Shown: positions 9,264-18,774, counted from the first letter of the stretch. The stretch: DNA of 64,000 bases from CAWBLP01 sp963789495 (GCA_963789495.1 CAWBLP010000012.1:248001-312000), one strand, 5' to 3'. The notes: generated by a model not told the origin, from the sequence alone. Program-made: numbers and translations.

Positions 9264-10206
9264 TGGCGGCTAGCCGCTTGGACGTGGTCCGACCAGTTTG
9301 ATCTTCGGAATGAGATTGAATCGGTCCTCGAAAGGCTCATCGATAAAGGTTATGAGCAGCTCGACGAGGCATTGCTTATGCGATGTCTCGCCGCGGTTAC
9401 GTTAAACCGGATCGAGGCTGACGAGTTGGTTGACGTCGCCCCTGACAAGCTCATCCTGGGAATGCAGACGCTCAAGCAGGCGATCTATGCAGCCGTAGAC
9501 TTTCTGGAGAAGGAGTTGCGTATCCGGAACATCATCTTTGTGCCGTTTCCGATCATGATTGTTCCGTTGGTCAAGTTCTTCTCGATCAATCTTAAACCTA
9601 ACGCCGCGCAACTAACCAGCCTCAAACGCTGGTTCTGGTTCGTGGCATTCACTCAGCGTTATAAGGCCGGCACAAATGTTGCGGTTATGGCAGACCTAGC
9701 GTCAATGGCTACGCTCGCTACAGGCGGTACGCCGTTCAACGACCTCAAGGGCAACATCGACGCAGGCCTCTTTCAGAGGGCTTGGCGAATCAACTCGACT
9801 ATCGCGAAAGCGACTATTTGTATGCTTGCACAATATTCCCCACGTAGCTTTCTGTCGAATGGTCTAGTCGACCTGAGCACGGCAATGTCGGCATATAATT
9901 CGCGAGAGTTTCATCACATCTATCCAAAGGCATGGCTGGCGACACAAGGAATTGGCTTTCACGAGTTCGAACATCATCGCGAACGTGTGTTTTCTGAGTT
10001 AAGCTGATAACCGCGCCATCAGCGATCGTGCTCCTGCCGTGTACATGGCTGAGATCGATCCTGCCTTTAAAGCATCGATCGCCGCTGCCGCTCTGCTGTC
10101 CCCTGCAATGCTCGAAGGCGGCCAGCCCTATAATGATTTCATTTCCGAACGAAGTAAGCTGCTAGCGGAAGCTGCCAACAAGCTGATTGAGACGGCTGTT
10201 GCGTGA
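9264..10206 (+). pseudogene. degenerate DUF262-family gene (GmrSD-like), N terminus missing
   Basis: The frame opens after a stop at 9261-9263 and immediately reads as the middle of a DUF262 protein (SDQFDLRNEIESVLERLIDKG). It continues through helical segments to NSREFHHIYPKAWL, an HNH/DUF1524-like H-H-x-x-P motif. The DUF262 DGQQR-type N-terminal NTPase part is absent. At GAGTTC (9963-9968) the frame shifts; reading GAGTC gives FHESNIIANVCFLS. A TAA at 10000-10002 then interrupts before NRAISDRAPAVYMAEI and a final stop at 10204-10206. Even with the GAGTC repair, the missing N terminus and the TAA make this a real pseudogene. Intact relatives include modification-dependent restriction enzymes and phage-defence proteins. 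Confidence 0.75.
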
Positions 10207-10602
10207 GACTCGGAAGGGAGGTGCATTTCGCACTAAAGCGCGCCATGGTGTACACTCACCATCGTACTGGCCGATAGCCCTTTTCCTGGCGACACCTAAA
10301 ATGGCAGACAGTCTTAGCGATGCGGCCTGTTCGTGAGTTCGACAAAGTGTCGGTCCGCAACCACCTCGATTGACGGTCTGGTAGCTGCTACACAATACCG
10401 CAGCGTTTGCGATGGCCGAACAGCGCCGGCACCGCTCAGGAGCGGGGAGCCAAGCACGCCTCCGCGGCCCCCTGCTGTGCAATCCGCCCTCCATCGAACA
10501 GTAACATAGCCTGACCGGTGGGTTCCGTATCCGGCACATATCGACATCATTGAATCACTCATTACGCTGCCATCAGCGCAGGACAGGCGAGACGCGTCCA
10601 CC
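10207..10602. other. 396-bp gap with no supported gene
   Basis: I see no open frame with family resemblance on either strand. The GC content is lower than in neighbouring genes. The region probably holds decayed DNA behind the DUF262 pseudogene plus the promoter of the toxin-antitoxin pair, but no clear -35/-10 pair stands out. Confidence 0.5.
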
Positions 10603-10854
10603 ATGAGCAGCATCACGATCCGCAACCTCGACCCGGCGATCAAGGAGCGGCTGCGCGTGCGCGCGGCCGAGCATGGCCACTCCATGGAGGCCGAGGCGCG
10701 GCGCATCCTGCAAACCACGCTTCAAGGCCCTCCGCGCCCCCCGGCGCTCAATCTCTATGAACGCATCCGTGCCCTGGTCGAGCCGTTCGGCGGCGCCGAC
10801 GACCTCGTGATCGCGCCGCGCGAGCCGGGCCGCGACCCGCCCCGCTTCGACTGA
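10603..10854 (+). CDS. FitA-type ribbon-helix-helix antitoxin
   Basis: 83 residues. The N-terminal 40 residues (SSITIRNLDPAIKERLRVRA, then HGHSMEAEARRIL) form an Arc/MetJ ribbon-helix-helix with the FitA-like M-E-A-E-A-R-x-I-L signature. The Pro-rich tail should wrap the toxin. Its TGA overlaps the toxin ATG by one base (TGATG at 10852-10856), so the two are translationally coupled. By family knowledge it neutralises the PIN-domain toxin and represses its own promoter as a toxin-antitoxin complex. Confidence 0.88.
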   Translation: MSSITIRNLDPAIKERLRVRAAEHGHSMEAEARRILQTTLQGPPRPPALNLYERIRALVEPFGGADDLVIAPREPGRDPPRFD

Positions 10855-11276
10855 TGTTCGTGCTCGACACCAATGTCCTGTCCGCCGTCATGGCCAGCCA
10901 GCCGGTGCCGGAAGTGGCAGCCTGGGTCGCGGCACAAGCTGAGGAACGGCTGTTCACCACCTCGGTCTGCCAGGCAGAAATTCTCGCCGCTATCCACATT
11001 CTGCCGGAAGGCCGTCGCCGCCGCGGCCTTGAGGCGGTGGCACAAGCGATCTTCGCCAACGTCTTCGACGGGCGCGTCCTGCCCTTCGATAGCGCAGCCG
11101 CCGCAGCCTATGCCGACATCTTCGCCGCACGAAAACGCCCCGGCCGTCCGATTGCACCGCACGACCTCATGATTGCCGCCATCGTGCGGGCACATGACGC
11201 GAGCATGGTCACGCGCGACAGTGGCGGCTTCGAGGGCTGCGGCCTCACCCTGGTCAATCCGTGGGAGGCGGCATGA
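10854..11276 (+). CDS. PIN-domain ribonuclease toxin (VapC/FitB type)
   Basis: 140 residues with the PIN-domain metal ligands in place: Asp-5 (VLDTNVLS), Glu-42 (CQAEILAAI), Asp-104 (APHDLMIAA) and Asp-122 (VTRDSGGF). VapC/FitB toxins cleave tRNA or rRNA using these acidic residues and Mg2+. All four are present, so the toxin is predicted active. It overlaps the antitoxin by one base and forms a complete type II module just after the IS-rich stretch, a common place for such pairs. Confidence 0.9.
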   Translation: MFVLDTNVLSAVMASQPVPEVAAWVAAQAEERLFTTSVCQAEILAAIHILPEGRRRRGLEAVAQAIFANVFDGRVLPFDSAAAAAYADIFAARKRPGRPIAPHDLMIAAIVRAHDASMVTRDSGGFEGCGLTLVNPWEAA

Positions 11277-11366
11277 GCGGCGCGGCACTCACCATCACCC
11301 CATCGTCGCCCCTGCTGCCACGATCCGGGGATTCAAGCTGCTGGCCTTAGCCGTCCCTTCTGAGGT

Positions 11367-12947
11367 ATGTTAGTAGTTATAACAGAATCCGGCCACGCCA
11401 TGCCCCACCCACCGCCACAAGCCACCACCACCGATCCAACCACCCCCCGCACCGAGCCCCTGCGCAACGGCAACCCGCGCGGCGATCCCAACTCTGCGCC
11501 CCGCTGCGGCGCGCACACCCGCGCCGGCTGCCCCTGCCGCGCGCCGGCCATCAGCGGCAAGCTGCGCTGCCGCATGCATGGCGGCCGCAGCACCGGGCCG
11601 CGCACCGCGGAGGGCCTGGCGCGGCTGCGTGCCGCCCGCACCACGCATGGCGGCTACGGGGCGGAGGCGCGCGCCTTCCATCGCCATACCCTCACCCTGC
11701 TGCGGCGCGGGCGTCTGCTCTGCCAGGCGGTGCATTACCAGGCCTGGCTGCCGGCGGAGCTGCAGCTTCGGCTGTACTGCATGCCAGCGGAACTGATGCC
11801 GCCGCGCTATCATCCGCAAACAGACGACGAAACCCGATGCACCGTGATGCGGGGCCGGGCGGCGGAGCAGGCGGTGATGCAAGCGGAGGCCGCCTCGCTG
11901 GCACCCTGGAAGGCCGCCATCACCCACGCCAAGGCGATCCTGCGCGGCGACACCCCGCCCGCGCGCGTTGCCGCGGCGATCAGTCCGATCGCGACAACCA
12001 CGCACGCCGCGGCACACCCGGCAGGACCCGATGCACCGTGGCAGACCGGCAGCCAGGCCGCGCCGCTGCCGCTCCCCCAAGCTATCGGCCCCGCGCCGGC
12101 CCGGTCGGAACCCGTTGCACCGTGGCAGCCGCCCCCTTCCGCCGGAGCGGCAGCGTCGGGCGGTGCCGGCGATGCCGGCGCGCTTCTGTCGATTGCGACC
12201 ACGCCGCCGGGCACCGGGCCCGTGCCTCGGTCGCCCGCGGCTCCGCCACTGGAGCACGCAGGAGCCGATGCATCGTGGCAGCCACCCGCGTCGGCCCCGC
12301 CGCCAAGGTTGGGCGATGTGGACGATGCCGGCACCGGCATGCCGATCGCAACCCAGCACCCAGGCACCGATCCGGCGCCGGCCGCCGCCCCGCCGCCCGG
12401 GCACGCAGAAGCCATTGCACCGTGGCCGCCGGCCGCGCCCGACAGGTCGGCAGCGTCGCACGGTGCCGGCCATGCCGGTGCGCGCGCACCCACCGCGTCC
12501 TCGCCCCGAAGCGCCGGCCCGGCGCCATCGCCCGCCGCTCCGCTGGCGGTGGGCGCAAAACTTCATGCACCGTGCCAGCCGCCCACACCCACCCCGCCGG
12601 CTACGGGCACAGAAGCCCAGGCACCACGCTCGCCCGCCGCGCCGCCCACCGGCGCCGCCGCACGCCCGCAACGCCCCGCCACCGGAAAATCGCGCACACA
12701 ACCCGATGCACCGTGGCAGCGCCCCAGCCGCGGGCAATTCGAGCTGCGCCATCGTCTGCTCACCGGCACCACGGCCGGCGGCCTGCTCTCACCGTTCGGC
12801 GCATTCGGCAGCCTCGGTCACGCAACCGCGTCCAGCCACCCTCCCCTCGGCCACCCTCTCCTCGGGCATCCTCCCCTCAGCCACCCGCCCCTGTTGCCGC
12901 TGCCCGCCTCGCATGGCACCGTCCCGGCTGCAAAAACCAGCGCGTGA
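11367..12947 (+). CDS. HGG-motif protein with long degenerate Pro/Ala-rich repeats
   Basis: 526 residues (or 515 from the ATG at 11400). The N-terminal 190 residues resemble a family with CGAHTRAGCPCRAPAI, CRMHGGRSTGPRT and RTTHGGYGAEARAFH, a Cys/His-rich, possibly metal-binding module also seen in phage-related and Acetobacteraceae hypothetical proteins. From about residue 220 the protein is a low-complexity, Pro/Ala-rich tail with six copies of an APWQPP-like core spaced roughly 28-51 residues apart. At the DNA level the repeats share GATGCACCGTGGCAG. No signal peptide or transmembrane helix is visible. Function is unknown. A head for nucleic-acid or protein binding with an extended disordered tail is the most that can be inferred. 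The stop is followed 9 bp later by nudC. Confidence 0.65.
   Translation: MLVVITESGHAMPHPPPQATTTDPTTPRTEPLRNGNPRGDPNSAPRCGAHTRAGCPCRAPAISGKLRCRMHGGRSTGPRTAEGLARLRAARTTHGGYGAEARAFHRHTLTLLRRGRLLCQAVHYQAWLPAELQLRLYCMPAELMPPRYHPQTDDETRCTVMRGRAAEQAVMQAEAASLAPWKAAITHAKAILRGDTPPARVAAAISPIATTTHAAAHPAGPDAPWQTGSQAAPLPLPQAIGPAPARSEPVAPWQPPPSAGAAASGGAGDAGALLSIATTPPGTGPVPRSPAAPPLEHAGADASWQPPASAPPPRLGDVDDAGTGMPIATQHPGTDPAPAAAPPPGHAEAIAPWPPAAPDRSAASHGAGHAGARAPTASSPRSAGPAPSPAAPLAVGAKLHAPCQPPTPTPPATGTEAQAPRSPAAPPTGAAARPQRPATGKSRTQPDAPWQRPSRGQFELRHRLLTGTTAGGLLSPFGAFGSLGHATASSHPPLGHPLLGHPPLSHPPLLPLPASHGTVPAAKTSA
12030..12719 (+). repeat. six in-frame copies of a 15-bp core inside a ~150-bp degenerate repeat
   Basis: GATGCACCGTGGCAG or close variants lie at 12030, 12114, 12267, 12414, 12564 and 12705, spaced 84, 153, 147, 150 and 141 bp, all multiples of three. 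A partial copy, GATGCACCGTG, is at 11836. The spacing shows an internally duplicated coding unit of about 50 codons, with the core encoding the APWQ motif. Confidence 0.8.
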
Positions 12948-12956
12948 GATCCGGTC

Positions 12957-13883
12957 GTGACCCTGATTCTGGCCAGTCGCCCCAATGTCTATTCCTCCAG
13001 CCCGCTCGACCGCATCGCGACCCGCCGCGAGGAAGCCGAGTGGATCGAGCAACGCCTGGCCGATCCGGACACACTGTTCGTGCCGGTCTGGCGCAACCGC
13101 AACCTGGTGCGCGGCGTGGACGACAGCGTCCCCGAAGCCGTCTACATCTCGGGCGAGGTGGCGCACGCGCTGCGCATGCAGGGCGGCCCCTGGGCGTTCC
13201 TCGGCATGCTGGAAGACCGCGCGGTGTTCGCCGTGGACATCAGCACCGCGGAAGACCCGGTGCCGCTGCTGCCGGAGGAATTCGGCAAGTTCGTCGATCT
13301 GCGCAGCGTCGGCTGGGGCGTGCCGCGGCCGGAGGCCTCGGTGCTGGCGCATGCCCGCGGCCTGATGAGCTGGCGCGCCCGGCATCGGTTCTGCGGCGTC
13401 TGCGGCGCGGTCTGCGATGCCCGCAGCGCCGGCCATGTCATGCAGTGCACCGCCTGCGAGGCGCAGCATTTCCCCCGCACCGACCCCGCCGTCATCATGC
13501 TCGTCACCCGCGGCGACCACGCCCTGCTCGGCCACTCCCAGCGCTTCCCGCGCGCCAACATGTACTCGACCCTCGCCGGCTTCGTGGAGCCGGGCGAGTC
13601 GCTGGAAGAAGCCGTGCGGCGCGAGGTGCTGGAGGAATCCGGCGTCCAGGTGGGAGAGGTGAACTACCATTCCAGCCAACCCTGGCCGTTCCCCGGCAAC
13701 ATCATGCTGGGCTTCTATGCCGAGGGCCTGACCGAGGCGATCACCGTCGACCCGGAGGAGCTGATCGACGCCCGCTGGTTCTCCCGCGAAGAAATGCGCA
13801 ACTGCGAGGCGCATAACTTCGCCCTGCCTCGGGTGGACAGCATCGCCCGCCGGCTGATCGAGGACTGGCTGGACGCGGCATGA
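12957..13883 (+). CDS. nudC: NAD(+) diphosphatase / NADH pyrophosphatase, Nudix NudC
   Basis: 308 residues from a GTG at 12957. N-terminal NUDIX-like domain, then a zinc ribbon with Cys-146, 149, 164 and 167 (FCGVC and CTAC). The Nudix box spans residues 208-230 (GFVEPGESLEEAV, then REVLEESGV). It is followed by SQPWPFPGN, the NudC signature in which the final Ser is replaced by Asn. The enzyme hydrolyses NAD(H) to NMN(H) and AMP and removes NAD caps from RNA. Its stop overlaps the next gene by ATGA, so it heads a three-gene run with the lipoprotein and the DUF488 protein. Confidence 0.93.
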   Translation: MTLILASRPNVYSSSPLDRIATRREEAEWIEQRLADPDTLFVPVWRNRNLVRGVDDSVPEAVYISGEVAHALRMQGGPWAFLGMLEDRAVFAVDISTAEDPVPLLPEEFGKFVDLRSVGWGVPRPEASVLAHARGLMSWRARHRFCGVCGAVCDARSAGHVMQCTACEAQHFPRTDPAVIMLVTRGDHALLGHSQRFPRANMYSTLAGFVEPGESLEEAVRREVLEESGVQVGEVNYHSSQPWPFPGNIMLGFYAEGLTEAITVDPEELIDARWFSREEMRNCEAHNFALPRVDSIARRLIEDWLDAA

Positions 13884-14155
13884 GGCGCCTGTTCATCGCC
13901 TTGCTGCTGGCGCTGCCGGCCGGCTGTACCTCCGGCCCGCCGTCCACGGCCGGCGGGCCGGAAGCCTATTGCGAGCGCCAGGCGGAGAACGACCCGACGG
14001 TGAAGCAGCTGGAGATCCAGAACATGGGGCTGTACGCGCCGCCGCCGGACCAGCAGCCGGACACCAGGCTGGCAAAGCGCCGCGCGCTGCAGAAATGCCT
14101 CAGCGAGAAGGGGGTGCAACTGCGCGGCGGGGTGGAGCCGGTGATCGCGCGGTGA
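13880..14155 (+). CDS. small lipoprotein of unknown function
   Basis: 91 residues. MRRLFIALLLALPAGC is a signal peptide with a lipobox (L-P-A-G-C), predicting lipidation at Cys-16. The mature part has two further Cys (YCER and QKCLSE) that could pair. No family recognised. It overlaps nudC by 4 bp (ATGA) and the DUF488 gene by GTGA, so translational coupling is likely, although the link between a lipoprotein and two cytoplasmic proteins is not obvious. Confidence 0.75.
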   Translation: MRRLFIALLLALPAGCTSGPPSTAGGPEAYCERQAENDPTVKQLEIQNMGLYAPPPDQQPDTRLAKRRALQKCLSEKGVQLRGGVEPVIAR

Positions 14156-14604
14156 CGGACGCGGCCGACACGCTGCTGACCATCGGCTACCAGGGCTGCA
14201 CCATCGATGGCGTGCTGGCCGCCCTGAAGGCCGCCGGCGTGGGGCTGCTGATCGACGTCCGCGCCGTGCCGCTGTCGCGCAAGCCGGGGTTTTCCAAGCG
14301 GCAACTGGCGGCGGGTCTCGACGAGGCGGGGATACGCTACCTGCATCTGCAGGGTCTGGGCACGCCGAAGCCGGGCCGCGACGCGGTGCGCGCCGGCCAT
14401 CCCGAGCGGATGGAAGCGATCTTCCGCGACCACATGCAGTCCGACCGGGCGCAGGCCGAACTGGCGCAGGCAAAGGGGCTGGCGCGCAGCAACCGGGCCT
14501 GCCTGCTGTGCTTCGAGCGTGACCATCGCGAGTGCCATCGTCGTATCGTCGCGGAGCTGGTGACGGCTGAAACCGGCCAGCCCGTCGTGCATCTGGAGGC
14601 CTGA
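14152..14604 (+). CDS. DUF488 family protein
   Basis: 150 residues from GTG 14152 (GTGA overlap with the preceding stop). The longer frame upstream only repeats out-of-frame lipoprotein sequence. DUF488 landmarks are TLLTIGYQG at the start, LLIDVRAVPLSRKPGFSK, YLHLQGLGTPK, and the terminal CLLCFERDHRECHRRIVAEL with clustered Cys/His. The family is of unsettled function, and the conserved C-x-x-C-F-E ... C-H-R region suggests nucleic-acid or metal binding. Third gene of the nudC run. Confidence 0.85.
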   Translation: MTDAADTLLTIGYQGCTIDGVLAALKAAGVGLLIDVRAVPLSRKPGFSKRQLAAGLDEAGIRYLHLQGLGTPKPGRDAVRAGHPERMEAIFRDHMQSDRAQAELAQAKGLARSNRACLLCFERDHRECHRRIVAELVTAETGQPVVHLEA

Positions 14605-14606
14605 GC

Positions 14607-15821
14607 TCAGCTCCGGCCGTGGCCGGATGTCACCGCCATCGACAGGGCGGCCTGGCCCAGCAGTGCGGAGCCCAGCAGGGCGATCGCCACCGGATAGACG
14701 GACCCGGGGCTCCAGGTCTCCACCACCACCGTGCACAGCACGCCGTAGGTCATCTGCACGAAGCCGTACAGGCCGGACGCCGCGCCGATCGCCTGCGGAT
14801 TGACGCTGACCGCGCCGGTGATGGCGAACGGGCTGGCCATGCCGGCGCCCACCATGAACAGCGCCACCGGCCCGACCATGGTGGGCACGGTCAGCCAGTT
14901 GGTCAGGTCGGCCAGCATGAACAGGGACGCGCCGAAGATCGCCAGCCCGTTGGCGATGCGCAGCGCGGTCCGTGGCCGCAGCCGGCCGGCCAGCCGGTTG
15001 GCGCTGAGCCCGCCCAGCGCGACGCCGCCCATCAGCACCAGGTAGTACATCCCCACCTCTTGCGGCGGCCGGTGCAGCCGGTGCTCGAAGATGAACGGCG
15101 AGGCGGACATGAAGGCGTAGAACGACGTGGTGGTGCAGGCGCCGCCGATCGCGTAGCCGCAGAAGGTGCGGGAGCTGAGCAGCCGGACATAGCTGTAGAA
15201 CATGGCGCGGGCGCTGCGGGCCTGGCCTTCGGTGGTCAGCGTCTCGGGCAGGAACAGCACGCCGGCCAGCAGGGTGACCCCGCCGATCGCCGCCAGCAGG
15301 GCGAAGCTCGCCCGCCAGCTCCACCAGGCGGTGGCGTAGCCGCCGATCACCGGCGCGATGGCGGGGGCCATGGACATGACCAGGGTCAGCAGCGCCAGTT
15401 GCGCCGCCGCCCGGTCGGGGGTGGCGGCGTCGCGGACGATCGCCCGTCCCAGCACCAGCCCGCTGCACCCGCCGATCGACTGCACGATGCGGGCGGCGAT
15501 CAGGGCGGTGGCATTCGGCACGATGGCGGTGACGGCGCCGGCCAGCGTGTAGAGCGTCAGCCCGGCCAGCAGCACCGGCCGCCGGCCGAACCGGTCCGAC
15601 ACCGGCCCATACAGCAACTGGCCGATCGCCAGCCCGACCAGATACAGGGTGATGGTGAGCTGGATGGTGCTGTCCGCCACATGCAACGCGGCGGCGGTGG
15701 CCGGCAGGGCCGGGATGATCATGTGCATGCCGAGCGTGCCGCAGGCGGTCAGCGCCACCAGCAGGGAGAACGGCGCCGCACCGCTGGGGCGCCGCAACCG
15801 GAGACGGGCGAGCAGACTCAT
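14607..15821 (-). CDS. Bcr/CflA-type MFS multidrug exporter
   Basis: 404 residues with 12 predicted hydrophobic segments. The MFS motif A is GPVSDRFGRRPVLLAG in the loop between helices 2 and 3. RIVQSIGGCSGLVLGRAIVRD is characteristic of the Bcr/CflA (DHA1) subgroup, and SMAPAIAPVIGGY is the motif C region. These inner-membrane proton antiporters export bicyclomycin, chloramphenicol, sulfonamides or dipeptides. It lies 9 bp downstream of the flavoprotein gene on the same strand, so the two may be co-transcribed. Convergent with the DUF488 gene (2 bp apart). Confidence 0.88.
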   Translation of the reverse strand: MSLLARLRLRRPSGAAPFSLLVALTACGTLGMHMIIPALPATAAALHVADSTIQLTITLYLVGLAIGQLLYGPVSDRFGRRPVLLAGLTLYTLAGAVTAIVPNATALIAARIVQSIGGCSGLVLGRAIVRDAATPDRAAAQLALLTLVMSMAPAIAPVIGGYATAWWSWRASFALLAAIGGVTLLAGVLFLPETLTTEGQARSARAMFYSYVRLLSSRTFCGYAIGGACTTTSFYAFMSASPFIFEHRLHRPPQEVGMYYLVLMGGVALGGLSANRLAGRLRPRTALRIANGLAIFGASLFMLADLTNWLTVPTMVGPVALFMVGAGMASPFAITGAVSVNPQAIGAASGLYGFVQMTYGVLCTVVVETWSPGSVYPVAIALLGSALLGQAALSMAVTSGHGRS

Positions 15822-15830
15822 CCGGCAGGC

Positions 15831-18696
15831 TTACCCGAACCGCTCCAGCCGGTAATGCGGATTCACCGGCTCGCCGCGCAGAATCGCGTCCGCGGTGATC
15901 TGCCCGACCACCGGCCCCAACGTGTAGCCATTGGCGGTGACGGTGTTGAAGAAGCCCGGCAGGCCGGGTGCCTCGCCCAGGATCGGGGAACGGTCGATCG
16001 CCGGATTGATGCCGGTCCACGACCGGACGAAGTGCAGCCCGTGCAGCGCCGGCAGTACGCGGGCACAGACCCACAGGTTGCCCTCGATGCTGCGGCGCAG
16101 CGCCTGGGTGCGGCCGGTATGCGGGTCGAACCCGCCGAACCAGCCGCCACCCACCAGGAACCCACCGCTGGCCTGCTGCTTCAGCGACAGATGCCGGTTG
16201 GCCAGCGCCACCAGGTGTTTGGTCAGCGGCGGCGCCGGCTCGGTCACGACCACCTGCTGCACCGTCCCGGTCACCGGGAGTTCCAACCCCACCATGCGGC
16301 CGATCCGCGCCGCCCAGGGGCCGGTGGCGTTCACCACCCGTCCGGCCACGACGTCGCCCTTCCCGGTCTGCACGCGCCAGCTCGCCCCGTCCCGGGTGAT
16401 CGCCTGCACCTCGGCGCCGCGCAGCAGCCGAACGCCGGCGCGCTGCGCCAGGGCCAGCACCGCCATGGTGCCGCGCAGCGGATCGCCGTAGCCCTCGGCC
16501 GGCACGAAGTCGGCGCCCACCATCTGGTCCGACAGGGCAGGGGCGAGGTCGCGCAGCTCATTGGCGCCCAGCACGTGGCTTTCGATGCCCCAGCGCCGCT
16601 CCATCGCGGACTTGCGCCGCAGCCAGTCCAGCCCGGCCGCATCCTCCGCCAGCATCAGCCCGCCTTCGGTGCGGATGCCCAGGTCCTCGCCGACCGCGGC
16701 GCCGATCTCCTTCCACAGCGCGATGCTGCGCGGCGCCAGAGGCAGGGTGTAGGCGGCCTGGCCGCCATCCTCCGGCGTCTCGTCGTTGAAGTCGTAGGAC
16801 AGCAGCTGGACGTGCAGGCTGCCGGCATTGGCGGTGGAGGCGGCCATGCCGGCCTCATCGCGCTCGACCAGCAGCACGTCGGCGCCCTCGCGGGCCAGGT
16901 AGTAGGCCGAACAGAGCCCGGCCAGACCGCCGCCCAGCACCGCCACGTCCGCCCGGCGCAACTCGGTCGGCAGCGCCGGCACGCGATGCAGCCGAACCGG
17001 CGGCTCGGGTGCGGTGAGCAGCAGCGCCTGGAACTCCGCCGCCTCCAGCATCAGCGGCGCGGCCGGAACCGGGCGCAGCGGGGCGCGGGGCGCGGCGTGG
17101 GCGAAGTCGTCCGGCAGACCGGGACACAGCCGGGCGACGGTGGCGGCGCAGAACCGGCCCTGGCACCGCCCCATGCCCGCCCGGGTCGCCTTCTTCAGCG
17201 CCGGCAGCGAGGTCAGCCCCTGCGCCAGTTCGGCCCGCAGCCGACCGGCGGTGACCTCCTCGCAACGGCAGACGATGGTGGTGTCGGCGATCGAACTCGG
17301 GCGTAACCGGCGGCGGCCGGAACAGCTCCCACAGCGCCTGCTGGAACTGCTCGGCCCGCCGCAGCGCCACCCGGATCGCGGGCTCATCCGGCGCCGTGAA
17401 GCCAAGGTCGCGCGCCGCCGCCAGCCCGGCCAGCCGGCCACGGGACTGTGCCACGCGGGCACCGCCCAAAGCCGCGCCATCGCCGACCGCGAACACGCTG
17501 GGCAGGGCGGTGCGGCCGTCCTCATCAGTCTCGGTGGCCAGATGGCCAAGGCCGAGATCGACGAAGCGGTGGGGAATGCCCAATGCGCGGGCCAGGCCGA
17601 CCTCCGGCTGGAAGCCGAGGTTCAGCGCCACCACGTCGGCCGGCAGGGTCCGGCCGTCCAGTTCGACCGCCTCCACCCGTCCGTCGCCGACCAACCCAGT
17701 GAGCTGGGTTCCCCACAGCACGGGCACCCCCGCGCGCTTGAGCCGCACCAGCATGGTGACGCCATCCCGCGCCAGGTCCGGAGCATGGCGAGCCAGGCGC
17801 CAGGCCGCGCCCCAGGCGCTGGCGCCAGGGCGAGGCGCTGCTTCCACCACCGCAACCGGGGCCACGCCGCAGTCCAGCAGTTCGCAGGCCAGTTGCAGGT
17901 TCAGCGGCCCGTTGCCGGCGATCAGCACGCGTTGACCCGGCACCACACGCTGCGCCCGCACCAGGGTCTGCAGCGCGCCGGTGGTGATCACTCCCGGCAG
18001 GGTCCAGCCGGGCAGCGGCACCGGGCGCTCGTGGGCACCGGGTGCCAGCACCACGCGGCGCGGCCGGAAGGTGACCGCGCGGCCGCGCACCAGCGCCGCA
18101 ATCTCGTCCGGCGCGAAGCCGCCCCACACCGTCGCCTCGGGCTCGATCCGCACCCCGGCCCGTCCGGCCCGCGCCCGCAGCGCGCTGCCCAGGCGGAACT
18201 GCCGGTCGGGGTCGGTGTCCGTGTGACTGTCGGCGAGCGGCTTGGCGTACTGGCCGCCGGGCGCGGCCCGCTCATCCAGCAGAATGACCGCGGCACCGGC
18301 CTCCGCGGCGGCGATGGCGGCGCTGAGCCCGGCCGGCCCGCCGCCGACCACCAGCACGTCGCAGGGGCACTCCGGGATGCCGTCCTGCGGCACCTCGCCC
18401 AGTGGCGCCAGGAGATCCGGCGCGGCGCCGGTCACCTCCATGCCGTCCGCCGCCTTGGCCAGGCAGGCGCGTTGGCCGATGCGGCCGTCCACCGTCACCA
18501 CGCAGTCGAAGCAGGCGCCCATGCCGCAATGCAGCCCGCGACGAGCCCCGGACGCGGTCTGGCGGAACGCGACAATGCCAGCGGCCGACAAGGCGGCGGC
18601 GATCGTCTCGCCCTCCAGCGCCTCGATCGGCTGGCCGTCGAAGCGGAAGCGGATCGGCCGTCCGGTGGGATGAATGCTGCGGTGGCTGAGGCGCAT
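15831..18696 (-). CDS. fused HcnABC/OoxAB-like FAD amino-acid oxidoreductase, apparent frameshift
   Basis: One reading unit of about 955 residues from ATG 18694-18696. Domains in order: (1) a 2Fe-2S ferredoxin-like domain, GLHCGMGACFDC ... RACLA, as in HcnA; (2) an FAD/NAD(P) domain, DVLVVGGGPAGLSAA, as in HcnB/OoxA; (3) a BFD-like 2Fe-2S segment, IVCRCEEVT ... GRCQGRFC; (4) a DAO domain, DVAVLGGGLAGLCSAYYL, as in HcnC/OoxB. The frame breaks between (2) and (3) at GAACTC on the plus strand (17293-17298, GAGTTC on the coding strand). Reading GAGTC gives TPESIADTTIVCRCEE. HcnABC makes HCN from glycine, and the relatives OoxAB and NoxAB oxidise opines. Here the neighbouring importer and hydrolases favour a catabolic amine or amino-acid dehydrogenase. 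The fusion of all parts is notable. Confidence 0.75.
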
Positions 18697-18774
18697 GAGC
18701 GTGCGGTGTCCGTCGGCGTTGCGGTGCACATGCTGCCCGCCCCTGCGGCATCAGACCAGTCTGGACATCGTGTG

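Noticed and set aside
11370..12752. A 460-residue minus-strand frame over the repeat protein
   Set aside because: Repeats such as LPRCIG arise from the complement of the coding repeat; no family features or RBS.
14619..17306. An 895-residue plus-strand open frame antisense to the exporter and flavoprotein genes
   Set aside because: Composition is low-complexity Gln/Gly/Arg typical of GC-rich shadow frames; the minus-strand genes carry clear family motifs over the same span.
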